A DNA stretch of 64,000 nucleotides. Source: Atopomonas hussainii. Lineage in GTDB: Bacteria > Pseudomonadota > Gammaproteobacteria > Pseudomonadales > Pseudomonadaceae. Position 1 is the first letter of the stretch. Each line of letters opens with the position of its first letter. The stretch lies in assembly GCF_900109735.1 (NCBI RefSeq), contig NZ_FOAS01000001.1, positions 1 through 64,000 on the forward strand, given 5' to 3'. The notes beneath the pieces are model-generated. The model worked only from the letters and a program-made list of their open reading frames with translations. It was not told the origin of the DNA and ran no database searches. Made by a program: the position numbers and the translations under genes. Of the stretch, positions 17,721-27,289 are shown in pieces.

Positions 17721-17735
17721 TGGCATGGATGCTGC
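17721..17735 (+). promoter_or_regulatory. Candidate sigma-54 (-24/-12) promoter for urtABCDE
   Basis: TGGCATGGATGCTGC has the GG (17722-17723) and GC (17734-17735) with exactly 10 bases between them, as in the TGGCAC-N5-TTGC consensus. Transcription would start near 17747, about 196 bases before the urtA ATG and just before the inverted-repeat element. Confidence 0.45.
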
Positions 17736-17753
17736 GAAGCTCTGCGTGACCTT

Positions 17754-17886
17754 CTAGGGTCTGTTGTCGTTTCAGCACGACCGCGCCGGCGCTTGCCAAG
17801 GGGCCGCCATTACCTGCGTCCCGCGCCTAACCTAGCGCGATTTTTCGCAGCAACGCGGCTTGTGCTGAAACGACAACAGACCCTAG
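17754..17886. repeat. 133-bp element with perfect 25-bp terminal inverted repeats
   Basis: Bases 17754-17778 and 17862-17886 are perfect reverse complements, starting CTAGGGTCTG and ending CAGACCCTAG. They enclose 83 bases of GC-rich sequence with no ORF. The outermost CTAG is itself palindromic, so the ends could be read as 21-bp inverted repeats starting GGTCTG flanked by a CTAG duplication, as left by some IS5-type elements. This looks like a MITE, or else a very stable leader hairpin, between the candidate urtA promoter and the gene. Confidence 0.7.
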
Positions 17887-17942
17887 CCATTGTTCCAGAA
17901 CAGCGCATAACCCTTAAAACAAAGCCAGGAGGCTTGCTCAGT

Positions 17943-19214
17943 ATGAAACGCCGTCCACTGCTAAAAACCACCCTCGCTGCCAGCGCCTTAATGCTCAGCG
18001 GCCTGTTCCCGTTCACCGTGCACGCGGCCGACACTATTAAGGTCGGCATTCTGCATTCGTTGTCCGGCACTATGGCCATCTCGGAAACCTCGCTGAAAGA
18101 CATGGCCCTGATGACCATTGAGGACATCAACGCCAAAGGCGGCGTCAACGGCAAGATGCTCGAGCCGGTGGTGGTCGACCCGGCCTCGAACTGGCCGCTG
18201 TTCGCCGAGAAAGCCCGCCAACTGCTGACCCAAGACAAGGTCGACGTGGTCTTCGGCTGCTGGACCAGCGTGTCGCGTAAGTCGGTGCTGCCGGTGTTTG
18301 AAGAACTCAACGGCCTGCTGTTCTACCCGGTGCAGTACGAAGGCGAAGAAATGTCGCCCAACGTGTTCTACACCGGCGCCGCGCCAAACCAGCAAGCCAT
18401 TCCCGCCGTGGAATACCTGATGAGCGAAGACGGCGGCGCTGCCAAGCGCTACTTCCTGCTCGGCACCGACTACGTCTACCCGCGCACCACCAACAAGATT
18501 CTGCGTAGCTTCCTGCACAGCAAAGGCGTGGCCGACAAGGACATCGAAGAGGTCTACACCCCGTTCGGTCATAGCGATTACCAAACCATCGTGGCCAACA
18601 TCAAAAAGTTCGCTGCCGGTGGCAAAACTGCGGTGATCTCCACGGTCAACGGCGACTCCAACGTGCCGTTCTACAAAGAGCTGGCTAACCAAGGCCTAGA
18701 CGCTACCGAAGTACCGGTAGTGGCCTTCTCGGTGGGTGAAGAAGAACTGCGCGGCATCGACACCAAGCCGCTGGTCGGTCACTTGGCGGCGTGGAACTAC
18801 TTCCAGTCGGTCGAGAACGACGTCAACACCAGCTTTGTTGAGCAGTGGAAGGCCTACGCCAAGGCCAAGGGCCTAGCCAACGCTGAAACTGCGGTAACCA
18901 ACGACCCGATGGAAGCCACCTACGTGGGCATCCACATGTGGAAGCAAGCGGTGGAAAAAGCCGGCAGCACCGAGGTGGATAAAGTGCGCGCCGCGATGGG
19001 CGGGCAAAGCTTCGCCGCACCGAGCGGTTACACACTGAAGATGGACGAGAAAAACCACCACCTGCACAAGCCGGTGATGATTGGCGAGATTCAGGAAGAC
19101 GGCCAGTTCTCGGTGGTTTGGCAGACCGAAGGGCCGATCCGCGCGCAACCGTGGAGCCCCTTCATTGCAGGTAATGACAAGAAGCCGGACACACCGGTCA
19201 AGAGCGCCCAGTAA
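17943..19214 (+). CDS. urtA: Urea ABC transporter, substrate-binding protein
   Basis: 423 residues. The ATG at 17943 follows AGGAGG by 10 bases and starts a signal peptide with a KRR pair and a VHA cleavage site after A28; the frame is open further upstream, but that reads through the inverted-repeat element. The mature protein has the branched-chain-amino-acid/urea binding fold, with IKVGILHSLSGTMA and the FGCWTSVSRKSVLP and PVQYEGEE segments typical of UrtA/FmdD. It captures urea in the periplasm for UrtBCDE. Candidate NtrC/sigma-54 signals lie upstream, and a strong hairpin separates it from urtB. Confidence 0.95.
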   Translation: MKRRPLLKTTLAASALMLSGLFPFTVHAADTIKVGILHSLSGTMAISETSLKDMALMTIEDINAKGGVNGKMLEPVVVDPASNWPLFAEKARQLLTQDKVDVVFGCWTSVSRKSVLPVFEELNGLLFYPVQYEGEEMSPNVFYTGAAPNQQAIPAVEYLMSEDGGAAKRYFLLGTDYVYPRTTNKILRSFLHSKGVADKDIEEVYTPFGHSDYQTIVANIKKFAAGGKTAVISTVNGDSNVPFYKELANQGLDATEVPVVAFSVGEEELRGIDTKPLVGHLAAWNYFQSVENDVNTSFVEQWKAYAKAKGLANAETAVTNDPMEATYVGIHMWKQAVEKAGSTEVDKVRAAMGGQSFAAPSGYTLKMDEKNHHLHKPVMIGEIQEDGQFSVVWQTEGPIRAQPWSPFIAGNDKKPDTPVKSAQ

Positions 19215-19306
19215 GGGCCGCCGGGCTGACTGACCGTAAGAGTTAGCAGCCGCCTACAGGGATGTGCATTAGGAGTGACACAGCGGAGCCTGTGGCCACT
19301 CGGCCT

Positions 19307-19345
19307 GCACCGTCGGCCGCGGGATGCCGCCGACGGTGCTTTGTT
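19307..19345 (+). terminator. Hairpin between urtA and urtB
   Basis: GCACCGTCGGC (19307-19317) pairs perfectly with GCCGACGGTGC (19329-19339), followed by TTTGTT. It resembles an intrinsic terminator placed inside the operon and would favour urtA mRNA over the downstream genes, as expected for a binding protein. Confidence 0.6.
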
Positions 19346-19356
19346 AAGGATCAGCC

Positions 19357-20925
19357 ATGAACCGCTGGATTTCTGCCGTGCTGCTGGTGCTAGGCCTGCT
19401 CAGCACGCCAGCCCAGGCCAACGACGCCGACCAGTTCAGCCGCGCCAGCGCCGCACAGCAAATCAAATTGCTGCACAGCTGGACGCTCGCCCCGGAACTC
19501 GCCCGCCTGCCGCTACTCACTGCGTTAAGCAGCGGCAAGGTGCAATTAGACAGTGCCAAGCACGCTTTTCTCGTCCAGGCCGGGCAAACCCAAGCCCTAG
19601 GCAGTGCCGCCAGCCCCACCGGCAGCCTGCGCAAACTGCGCTTAAACAACCGCCTGCGCGGTCTGCTGCAAGTGGCCGAGGCCAGCCATGCACTGCTTGG
19701 CGATGACATCGCCGCGCGGCGCAGCGCCGCCGCCTTGCTGCAGCGCAAAGCGCGCGCCGAGCATCTGCCGCTCTTGCAAGCGCGCTTAGACCACGAAACC
19801 GACGCCAACACCCGCGACGCCTTGCTGCTGGCATTGGCCAACCTGCAACTGGCCAGCCCCGATCCGCAGATTCGCCTGAATGCCGTCGAGCGCTTAGGTG
19901 ACAGTGGCGAACCACAAGCGCGCGCCAAGCTGGAAAGCCTGCTCGCCGAAGGTGGCGAAACCGATCCCGGCGTGCGCGCCGCCGCCGAACAGAGCCTAAG
20001 CCAAGTGAAATGGCGCCTGCTGTGGGGCGAGCTGCTTGGCCACGCCTTTAGCGGCTTGTCGCTGGGCAGCATCTTGCTGCTCGCCGCGCTGGGCCTAGCC
20101 ATCACCTACGGCTTGCTCGGGGTGATCAACATGGCGCACGGCGAAATGCTCATGCTCGGCGCCTACACCACCTACGTGGTGCAAGTGCTGTTTAAAAGCT
20201 GGGCGCCGCAGTACCTCGCCTTGTACCCACTGGCCGCGCTGCCGGTGGCGTTTGTAGTCACCGCGCTGATCGGCATGGCGCTGGAGCGTACGGTAATTCG
20301 CCACTTGTATGGCCGCCCGCTGGAAACCCTGCTGGCTACCTGGGGCATCAGCCTGATGCTGATCCAACTGGTGCGCGTCACCTTCGGCGCGCAAAACGTC
20401 GAAGTGGCCAACCCCGATTGGCTATCGGGCGGCATTCAACTGCTGCCCAACTTAGTGCTGCCGTATAACCGCATCGTGATCATCGGCTTTGCGATTGCCG
20501 TGGTGCTGTTCACTTGGCTACTGCTGACTCGCACCCGCCTTGGCCTGCAAGTGCGCGCGGTGACGCAAAACCGCAGCATGGCCGACTGCTGCGGCGTGCC
20601 CACCGGCCGTGTGGACATGCTCGCCTTCGGCCTAGGCTCCGGCATTGCTGGGCTGGGCGGCGTGGCGCTTAGCCAAGTCGGCAACGTGGGGCCGGACTTA
20701 GGCCAAAGCTACATCATCGACTCCTTCTTGGTGGTGGTGCTTGGCGGTGTCGGCCAGTTGGCCGGCAGCGTGATGGCCGCCTTCGGTTTGGGCGTGGTGA
20801 ACAAGATTCTCGAACCACAAGTTGGCGCAGTGCTGGGCAAGATCCTGATTCTGCTGCTGATCATTCTGTTCATTCAAAAGCGTCCGCAGGGCTTGTTTGC
20901 CCTCAAGGGCCGGGTGGTGGAGTAA
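19357..20925 (+). CDS. urtB: Urea ABC transporter, permease UrtB
   Basis: 522 residues: signal-like N-terminus ending AQA, an extracytoplasmic helical-repeat region to about residue 215 that is typical of UrtB and absent from LivH, then a LivH-type permease with about eight membrane helices. Conserved permease segments include GLAITYGLLGVINMAHGE and the AVTQNRSMADCCGV loop. Forms the channel with UrtC. AAGGATC precedes the ATG; urtC begins 3 bases after the stop. Confidence 0.95.
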   Translation: MNRWISAVLLVLGLLSTPAQANDADQFSRASAAQQIKLLHSWTLAPELARLPLLTALSSGKVQLDSAKHAFLVQAGQTQALGSAASPTGSLRKLRLNNRLRGLLQVAEASHALLGDDIAARRSAAALLQRKARAEHLPLLQARLDHETDANTRDALLLALANLQLASPDPQIRLNAVERLGDSGEPQARAKLESLLAEGGETDPGVRAAAEQSLSQVKWRLLWGELLGHAFSGLSLGSILLLAALGLAITYGLLGVINMAHGEMLMLGAYTTYVVQVLFKSWAPQYLALYPLAALPVAFVVTALIGMALERTVIRHLYGRPLETLLATWGISLMLIQLVRVTFGAQNVEVANPDWLSGGIQLLPNLVLPYNRIVIIGFAIAVVLFTWLLLTRTRLGLQVRAVTQNRSMADCCGVPTGRVDMLAFGLGSGIAGLGGVALSQVGNVGPDLGQSYIIDSFLVVVLGGVGQLAGSVMAAFGLGVVNKILEPQVGAVLGKILILLLIILFIQKRPQGLFALKGRVVE

Positions 20926-20928
20926 GCC

Positions 20929-22011
20929 ATGAGCGCACATCAAGCAATCAGCCTGCGCGTGGCGCAGACGCTCGGCCAGCGCCGACTGCTGGGGATTGGC
21001 GCGGTGCTTGTGACGATCTTCCTCGCCCTACCGCTGCTGCACCTGTTACCCGCCGAACACAGCCTGCACATCAGCGCTTACACGCTGACCTTAGTGGGCA
21101 AGATTCTCTGCTACGCCATGGTCGCCCTAGCGCTGGATTTAGTCTGGGGCTATGCCGGGCTGCTGTCGCTCGGCCACGGTTTGTTCTTCGCCTTGGGCGG
21201 CTATGCGATGGGCATGTACCTGATGCGCGAAGCCGCCGGTGACGGCCTGCCGGCGTTTATGCACTTTCTCGCCTGGGAGGAACTGCCGTGGTACTGGACC
21301 GGCACCGAGCACTTCCTCTGGGCCATGGCGCTGGTGCTGTTGGCGCCGGGCTTGTTGGCGCTGGTGTTCGGTTACTTCGCCTTCCGCTCGCGGATCAAGG
21401 GCGTGTACTTCTCGATCATGACCCAAGCGCTGACCTTCGCCGGCATGTTGCTGTTCTTCCGCAACGAAACCGGCTTTGGCGGCAACAACGGCTTTACCGA
21501 CTTTAAAACCCTGCTGGGCTTTAGCATCAGCGCGCCGGGCACCCGCGCCACGCTGTTTACCCTTACCGTGCTGGCGCTGCTCGGCTGCTTGTATTTGAGC
21601 TGGCGCCTAACGCGCAGCAAGTACGGGCGCATTCTTACTGCGGTGCGCGACGCCGAATCGCGGGTGATGTTCTGTGGCTACGACCCGCAGCGCTTCAAGC
21701 TGTTTATCTGGGTGGTCTCGGCGCTGATCTGCGGCGTGGCCGGCGCCTTGTATGTGCCGCAGGTGGGCATCATCAACCCCAGCGAAATGTCGCCGACCAA
21801 CTCGATTGAGGCCGCAGTGTGGGTGGCGCTGGGCGGGCGTGGCTCGCTGATCGGCCCGCTGCTCGGCGCCGGGTTGGTCAACGGCGCGAAGAGCTGGTTC
21901 ACCGTGGCCTTCCCCGATTACTGGCTGTTCTTCTTGGGCCTGCTGTTTATCGTCGTCACTCTGTTTTTGCCGCGCGGGATCTTCGGCCTGCTGCGTAAGG
22001 AGCGCTCATGA
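20929..22011 (+). CDS. urtC: Urea ABC transporter, permease UrtC
   Basis: 360-residue LivM-type permease with about nine hydrophobic helices. Characteristic stretches are LVWGYAGLLSLGHGLFFALGG and the C-terminal NSIEAAVWVALGGRGSLIG. Heterodimerises with UrtB in the inner membrane. Its last codons overlap the urtD start (ATGA), indicating translational coupling. Confidence 0.95.
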   Translation: MSAHQAISLRVAQTLGQRRLLGIGAVLVTIFLALPLLHLLPAEHSLHISAYTLTLVGKILCYAMVALALDLVWGYAGLLSLGHGLFFALGGYAMGMYLMREAAGDGLPAFMHFLAWEELPWYWTGTEHFLWAMALVLLAPGLLALVFGYFAFRSRIKGVYFSIMTQALTFAGMLLFFRNETGFGGNNGFTDFKTLLGFSISAPGTRATLFTLTVLALLGCLYLSWRLTRSKYGRILTAVRDAESRVMFCGYDPQRFKLFIWVVSALICGVAGALYVPQVGIINPSEMSPTNSIEAAVWVALGGRGSLIGPLLGAGLVNGAKSWFTVAFPDYWLFFLGLLFIVVTLFLPRGIFGLLRKERS

Positions 22012-22832
22012 ACCAGCCTAACTCGCAACCTCATCTGGGCGAAGTCAGCGGCGTTCGTCCGGCGCTACGCGACCGCCACAGCCTCAATACGCCGCACGGC
22101 ACTGTGCTCACGCTGGAAGACATCAACGTCAGCTTCGATGGCTTTAAAGCCTTAAACGCGCTGACCTTGTACATCGGCGTGGGTGAGCTGCGCTGCATCA
22201 TCGGCCCCAACGGCGCCGGTAAAACCACCCTGATGGACGTCATCACCGGCAAAACCCGCCCCGACAGCGGCACCGCGTTTTTCGGCGAAACGCTGGATCT
22301 GACGCAGATGAACGAGGTAGCCATCGCCAAAGCCGGGATTGGCCGCAAGTTCCAGAAACCCACGGTGTTTGAGGCGCTCAGCGTGTTCGACAACCTCGAA
22401 TTGGCGCTAAAGACCGACAAATCGGTGTGGGCCAGCCTGCGCTCGCGGTTAACCGGCGAGCAGCGCAGCCGCATTGAAGAGGTACTCACCACCATCAAGC
22501 TGGAAAACCAGCGCCAGCGCCCGGCGGGGCTGTTGTCGCACGGGCAAAAACAGTTTCTCGAAATCGGCATGCTGCTGGTGCAAGAGCCGCAACTGCTGCT
22601 ACTCGACGAGCCGGTCGCCGGCATGACCGATGCGGAAACCGAATTCACCGCCGAGCTGTTTAAAAGCCTCGCCGGCAAGCATTCGTTGATGGTGGTCGAG
22701 CACGACATGAGTTTTGTCGGCGCGATTGCCGACCATGTCACCGTGCTGCACCAAGGCAGCGTATTGGCCGAGGGCTCGCTGGATGAAGTGCAAGCCAACG
22801 ACCGGGTGATTGAGGTCTATCTGGGCCGCTAA
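22008..22832 (+). CDS. urtD: Urea ABC transporter, ATPase UrtD
   Basis: 274 residues, LivG-like ATPase. Walker A at 66-73 (GPNGAGKT), a variant signature LSHGQKQ, Walker B LLLLDEP followed by VAGMTDAET, and a switch histidine in VVEHDM. The 30-residue leader before the ATPase fold is usual for UrtD. Works with UrtE to power urea uptake. Confidence 0.95.
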   Translation: MNQPNSQPHLGEVSGVRPALRDRHSLNTPHGTVLTLEDINVSFDGFKALNALTLYIGVGELRCIIGPNGAGKTTLMDVITGKTRPDSGTAFFGETLDLTQMNEVAIAKAGIGRKFQKPTVFEALSVFDNLELALKTDKSVWASLRSRLTGEQRSRIEEVLTTIKLENQRQRPAGLLSHGQKQFLEIGMLLVQEPQLLLLDEPVAGMTDAETEFTAELFKSLAGKHSLMVVEHDMSFVGAIADHVTVLHQGSVLAEGSLDEVQANDRVIEVYLGR

Positions 22833-22856
22833 GCCCAGCACGTGAAGGAGTTCGCC

Positions 22857-23555
22857 ATGCTCGACGTACAACAACTGCATCAATACTACGGCGGCAGCCA
22901 CATTTTGCGCGGCTTGAGCTTTACCGCCGAAATCGGCGAGGTGACCTGCCTGCTGGGCCGTAACGGCGTGGGCAAAACCACCCTGCTGAAATGTCTGATG
23001 GGCCTGCTGCCCGCCAAAGAAGGCCAAGTGCTGTGGGACGGCCACAACATCACCGGCAAGAAACCCTTCCAGCGCATGCAAGCCGGGGTGGCCTACGTGC
23101 CGCAGGGCCGCGAAATCTTCCCGCGCTTAACCGTGGAAGAAAACCTGCTGCTCGGTTTATCGCGCTTCCCCGCCCGCCAAGCGCGCGAGGTGCCAGGGTT
23201 TATCTACGAATTATTCCCGGTGCTACACGAGATGAAACAGCGCCGTGGCGGCGATTTGTCCGGCGGCCAGCAACAGCAGCTGGCCATTGGCCGCGCCTTG
23301 GCCAGCCAGCCGCGTTTGCTGATTCTCGATGAGCCCACCGAAGGCATTCAGCCCTCGGTGATCAAAGAGATCGGCGCGGTGATCAAAAAACTCGCCGAAC
23401 GCGGCGACATGGCCATTTTGCTGGTCGAGCAGTTCTACGATTTTGCCGCCGAGCTGGCTGATCAGTACTTAGTGATGAGCCGTGGCGAAATCATCCAGCA
23501 AGGCCGTGGCGCACAGATGGAGGCCGACGGCGTGCGCGGCCTCGTCGCCATTTAA
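22857..23555 (+). CDS. urtE: Urea ABC transporter, ATPase UrtE
   Basis: 232 residues, LivF-like ATPase. I use the ATG at 22857 because AAGGAG lies 6 bases before it; a GTG at 22842 sits on the ribosome-binding site itself. Walker A at 34-42, LSGGQQQQ signature, Walker B LLILDEPTEGIQPS. Last transporter gene; ureD begins 16 bases later, so transporter and urease are probably co-transcribed. Confidence 0.95.
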   Translation: MLDVQQLHQYYGGSHILRGLSFTAEIGEVTCLLGRNGVGKTTLLKCLMGLLPAKEGQVLWDGHNITGKKPFQRMQAGVAYVPQGREIFPRLTVEENLLLGLSRFPARQAREVPGFIYELFPVLHEMKQRRGGDLSGGQQQQLAIGRALASQPRLLILDEPTEGIQPSVIKEIGAVIKKLAERGDMAILLVEQFYDFAAELADQYLVMSRGEIIQQGRGAQMEADGVRGLVAI

Positions 23556-23571
23556 ACGGCGCGCCTAGCCT

Positions 23572-24411
23572 ATGAATGCACCGCTACCCACCCCGCTCTT
23601 TACCCCCGCTTGGCACGCCGAATTAGAGCTCGGCTATGCGCGCCTTGGCGACACCACGCGGCCGGTGCTGCGCCGCCATCAAGGCCCGTTACGGGTGCAA
23701 AAACACCTGTACGGTGAGGGGCCTGAGGTGTGCCAGCACATCATTGTGCACCCGCCCGCAGGCATCGCCGGTGGCGATAGCTTGCAGATCAGCGCCCAGG
23801 TGGCCGACAACGCGTGGGCGCAGCTGACCAGCCCCGGCGCCGCCAAGTGGTATCGCGCCAACTGCCGCGCCAGCCAGCACGTACAGTTGCAGGTCGCCCC
23901 CGGCGCCACGCTGGAATGGCTGCCGCAAGAAACCATCGTCTACAGCGCCGCCCAAGCTGAGCTGAGCACGCAGATCGAACTCAGTGGCGATGCCCAGCTG
24001 TGCTACTGGGACATCATCGCCCTCGGCCGCCCCGCCGCTGGCGAGCGTTTTAACCACGGTTATCTCAGCGCCGCGCTGGACATTCGCCGCGACGGCCAGT
24101 GGCTGTGGCACGAGCGCCAACGCATTCACGGCGACGATCGCCTGCTCGATTCCCCGATTGGCCTCGACGGTTATCCGGTATTGGCCACCCTGATCATCAC
24201 CGGCGAAATCGACAGCGAACTGCTCAGTGCCTGCCGCGCCTTGCCTTGCCAAGGCCGTGGCGACCTGACTCAATTGCCCGGTTTAGTAGTAGCGCGCTGT
24301 TTAAGCCACGAGGCCTTACACGCCCGCGCTTGGCTGATCAGCCTGTGGCAAATCTTGCGCCCGGCCTTGCTGGGCCGCGCCGCCGTGCCACCACGGATCT
24401 GGAATACCTGA
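23572..24411 (+). CDS. ureD: Urease accessory protein UreD
   Basis: 279 residues. UreD (UreH) binds apo-urease and with UreF and UreG forms the nickel-insertion complex. Family features are the [14 protein letters not shown] region, the [10 protein letters not shown] motif, SPGAAKWYR and the [11 protein letters not shown] segment. Placed directly after urtE and 32 bases before ureA. Confidence 0.94.
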   Translation: MNAPLPTPLFTPAWHAELELGYARLGDTTRPVLRRHQGPLRVQKHLYGEGPEVCQHIIVHPPAGIAGGDSLQISAQVADNAWAQLTSPGAAKWYRANCRASQHVQLQVAPGATLEWLPQETIVYSAAQAELSTQIELSGDAQLCYWDIIALGRPAAGERFNHGYLSAALDIRRDGQWLWHERQRIHGDDRLLDSPIGLDGYPVLATLIITGEIDSELLSACRALPCQGRGDLTQLPGLVVARCLSHEALHARAWLISLWQILRPALLGRAAVPPRIWNT

Positions 24412-24443
24412 GCAGCGCGCGGCGCTGCCTGACTGGAGTTGTT

Positions 24444-24746
24444 ATGGATTTAACCCCCCGCGAAAAAGACAAGCTGCTGATCTTCACCGCTGGTTTAGTC
24501 GCCGAACGGCGCTTGGCGCGCGGCCTCAAGCTGAATTACCCCGAGGCCATGGCGTATATCTCCGCCGCGCTGTTAGAAGGCGCGCGCGACGGGCAAAGCG
24601 TCGCCGAGCTGATGCACTACGGCACCACATTATTAAGCCGCGAACAGGTGATGGACGGCGTGCCGGAGATGATCCCCGAGCTACAGATCGAGGCCACCTT
24701 CCCCGACGGCACTAAGCTGGTGACCGTGCACCAGCCGATTGTTTGA
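24444..24746 (+). CDS. ureA: Urease gamma subunit
   Basis: 100 residues, the standard gamma-subunit length. It begins [14 protein letters not shown] after GGAGTTGTT, and contains [10 protein letters not shown] and the [22 protein letters not shown]-terminal region. Structural subunit of the (UreABC)3 urease trimer in the cytoplasm. Confidence 0.97.
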   Translation: MDLTPREKDKLLIFTAGLVAERRLARGLKLNYPEAMAYISAALLEGARDGQSVAELMHYGTTLLSREQVMDGVPEMIPELQIEATFPDGTKLVTVHQPIV

Positions 24747-24761
24747 GCCGGTAGAGTGAGC

Positions 24762-25280
24762 ATGAGCTGCGTCATTCGCGATGCCCAAGCCAGCGACCTG
24801 CCGGCGCTCTGCGACATCTTTAACGATGCCGTGCGCAACACCACCGCCATCTGGCTCGATGCCGAAGTCGACCTCGCTAACCGGCAAAGCTGGTTTGCCG
24901 CGCGCCACGCGCAGGGCTACCCGATTCTGGTCGCCTGCGATGCCAGCGATGCCGTGCTCGGCTACGCCTCGTTTGGCGACTGGCGGGCATTTGATGGCTT
25001 CTGCCACACCGTCGAGCACTCGGTGTACATCCGCGCCGATCAACGTGGCAAAGGCTTAGCCAAACCCCTGATGGCCGCCCTGATCGAACGCGCAATTGGC
25101 TGCAATAAACACGTCATGGTGGCGGCCATCGAAAGCGGCAACGCCGCCTCTATCGCCTTGCACCAACGCCTTGGTTTCAGCACCACCGGCCAGATGCCCC
25201 AAGTCGGCCGCAAATTTGGCCGCTGGCTGGACCTGACCTTCATGCAACTGATCCTCACCCCGCAGCGGAGTACCCCATGA
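24762..25280 (+). CDS. GNAT acetyltransferase (Pat/YncA-like) inside the urease operon
   Basis: 172 residues from ATG 24762; a GTG at 24756 would add two residues. The GNAT core shows [18 protein letters not shown] (acetyl-CoA loop) and [16 protein letters not shown], matching the phosphinothricin/methionine-sulfoximine N-acetyltransferase group. Lies between ureA and ureB, as the corresponding gene does in Pseudomonas aeruginosa, and its stop overlaps the ureB start by 4 bases. It is probably not needed for urease chemistry; glutamine-analogue detoxification is the family precedent. Confidence 0.88.
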   Translation: MSCVIRDAQASDLPALCDIFNDAVRNTTAIWLDAEVDLANRQSWFAARHAQGYPILVACDASDAVLGYASFGDWRAFDGFCHTVEHSVYIRADQRGKGLAKPLMAALIERAIGCNKHVMVAAIESGNAASIALHQRLGFSTTGQMPQVGRKFGRWLDLTFMQLILTPQRSTP

Positions 25281-25582
25281 TTCCCGGTGAATACCAGATT
25301 GCCGACGGCGAGATCGAACTCAACGCCGGCCGCCGCACCCTGACCTTAACCGTCGCCAACAGCGGCGACCGGCCGATTCAGGTCGGCTCGCACTTTCACT
25401 TCTTTGAAACCAACGACGCGCTGAGCTTCGACCGCGTGCAAAGCCGTGGCATGCGCCTGAATATTCCTGCCGGCACGGCGGTGCGTTTCGAGCCCGGGCA
25501 GAGCCGCGAGGTCGAGCTGGTCGAGCTGGCCGGTAAACGCACCGTGTACGGCTTTGCTGGCCGCGTGATGGGAGCGCTGTGA
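25277..25582 (+). CDS. ureB: Urease beta subunit
   Basis: 101 residues, standard length. Begins [16 protein letters not shown] and contains the conserved [11 protein letters not shown] segment and RFEPG. Overlaps the upstream acetyltransferase gene by 4 bases and the ureC start by 1 base, so the structural genes are tightly coupled. Confidence 0.97.
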   Translation: MIPGEYQIADGEIELNAGRRTLTLTVANSGDRPIQVGSHFHFFETNDALSFDRVQSRGMRLNIPAGTAVRFEPGQSREVELVELAGKRTVYGFAGRVMGAL

Positions 25583-27282
25583 TGAAAATTTCTCGCCAAG
25601 CCTATGCCGACATGTTCGGCCCCACCGTCGGCGACAAGGTGCGCCTGGCCGATACCGAGCTGTGGATTGAAGTCGAGCAGGACTTCACCACCTACGGCGA
25701 AGAGGTCAAATTCGGCGGCGGCAAAGTGATCCGCGACGGCATGGGGCAAAGCCAACTGTGCGCCGCCGAGGTGGTCGATACGCTGATCACCAACGCGCTG
25801 ATCATCGACCACTGGGGCATCGTCAAAGCCGACGTAGGTCTCAAAGACGGGCGCATTCATGCCATTGGCAAGGCAGGCAACCCGGACATTCAGCCCGACG
25901 TGAGCATCGCCATCGGCGCCAGCACGGAGGTCATCGCCGGGGAAGGCATGTTGCTCACCGCTGGCGGTATCGACTCGCACATTCACTTCATCTGCCCGCA
26001 GCAGATCGAAGAGGCGCTAATGAGCGGCGTCACCACTATGATTGGCGGCGGCACGGGACCTGCCACCGGCACCAACGCCACCACCTGCACACCGGGACCG
26101 TGGCACATGGCGCGCATGCTCCAGGCCGCCGATGCCTTCCCGATGAATTTGGGTTTTACCGGCAAGGGTAATGCCTCGCTGCCCGAGCCCTTGATCGAGC
26201 AAGTCAAAGCTGGGGCCATTGGCCTCAAGCTGCACGAAGACTGGGGCACCACCCCGGCGGCCATCGACAACTGTTTAAGCGTGGCCGATGACTACGACGT
26301 GCAAGTGGCGATTCATACCGACACGCTGAACGAGTCCGGCTTTGTCGAAACCACCCTCGGCGCGTTTGAAGGCCGCACCATTCACACCTACCACACCGAG
26401 GGTGCCGGTGGCGGCCACGCGCCGGACATCATCAAGGCCTGCGGTTTCCCTAACGTACTGCCCAGCTCGACCAATCCGACCCGGCCGTTCACTAAGAACA
26501 CCATCGACGAACACCTCGACATGCTGATGGTCTGCCACCACCTCGACCCGAGCATTGCCGAGGACGTGGCGTTTGCCGAAAGCCGCATTCGCCGCGAGAC
26601 CATTGCCGCCGAAGACATCCTGCATGACTTAGGTGCGTTCGCCATGATCAGCTCCGACAGCCAAGCCATGGGCCGCGTCGGCGAGGTGATCACCCGCACT
26701 TGGCAAACCGCCGACAAGATGAAGCGCCAGCGCGGCGCACTGCCGGAAGATGCGCCCGGCAACGACAACTTCCGCGCCAAGCGCTATATCGCCAAATACA
26801 CCATCAACCCGGCGATTACCCACGGCATTAGCCACGAAGTGGGCTCGATTGAAGTGGGAAAATGGGCCGACCTGGTGCTCTGGCGACCGGCGTTTTTCGG
26901 TGTTAAACCGAGCCTGATCTTAAAAGGCGGGGCGATTGCTGCGAGCTTAATGGGCGATGCCAATGCGTCGATTCCCACCCCGCAACCGGTGCATTACCGG
27001 CCGATGTTCGCCAGCTTTGCCGGCAGCCGTCACGCCACCAGCATCACCTTTATCAGCCAGGCGGCGTTCGACGCCGGGGTGCCTGCGCAGTTGGGGCTGA
27101 AAAAGCAGATTGGCGTTGTGCAAGGCTGTCGCGCAGTGCAGAAAACCGATCTGATCCATAACGGTTATCTGCCCAATATCGAGGTCGATCCGCAGAACTA
27201 TCAGGTCAAGGCCGATGGCCAACTGCTGTGGTGCGAACCGGCTGAGGTGCTGCCACTGGCGCAGCGCTATTTCCTCTTCTAA
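25582..27282 (+). CDS. ureC: Urease alpha subunit (catalytic)
   Basis: 566 residues. Hydrolyses urea to ammonia and carbamate at a dinickel centre. All ligands are present: H133 and H135 (SHIHF), the lysine to be carbamylated K216 (GLKLHEDWG), H245, H271 and D359, with catalytic H319 in the flap VCHHLDPS. Each is one lower than in Klebsiella UreC. I chose ATG 25582 over GTG 25579 because family members start MKIS. The next gene is on the other strand, so the accessory genes ureEFG need another promoter. Confidence 0.97.
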   Translation: MKISRQAYADMFGPTVGDKVRLADTELWIEVEQDFTTYGEEVKFGGGKVIRDGMGQSQLCAAEVVDTLITNALIIDHWGIVKADVGLKDGRIHAIGKAGNPDIQPDVSIAIGASTEVIAGEGMLLTAGGIDSHIHFICPQQIEEALMSGVTTMIGGGTGPATGTNATTCTPGPWHMARMLQAADAFPMNLGFTGKGNASLPEPLIEQVKAGAIGLKLHEDWGTTPAAIDNCLSVADDYDVQVAIHTDTLNESGFVETTLGAFEGRTIHTYHTEGAGGGHAPDIIKACGFPNVLPSSTNPTRPFTKNTIDEHLDMLMVCHHLDPSIAEDVAFAESRIRRETIAAEDILHDLGAFAMISSDSQAMGRVGEVITRTWQTADKMKRQRGALPEDAPGNDNFRAKRYIAKYTINPAITHGISHEVGSIEVGKWADLVLWRPAFFGVKPSLILKGGAIAASLMGDANASIPTPQPVHYRPMFASFAGSRHATSITFISQAAFDAGVPAQLGLKKQIGVVQGCRAVQKTDLIHNGYLPNIEVDPQNYQVKADGQLLWCEPAEVLPLAQRYFLF

Positions 27283-27289
27283 GCCAGCT

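Noticed and set aside
17553-17942. N-terminal extension of 130 residues in frame with urtA
   Set aside because: The frame crosses the candidate promoter and the inverted-repeat element and lacks a ribosome-binding site; a good signal peptide and AGGAGG fix the start at 17943.
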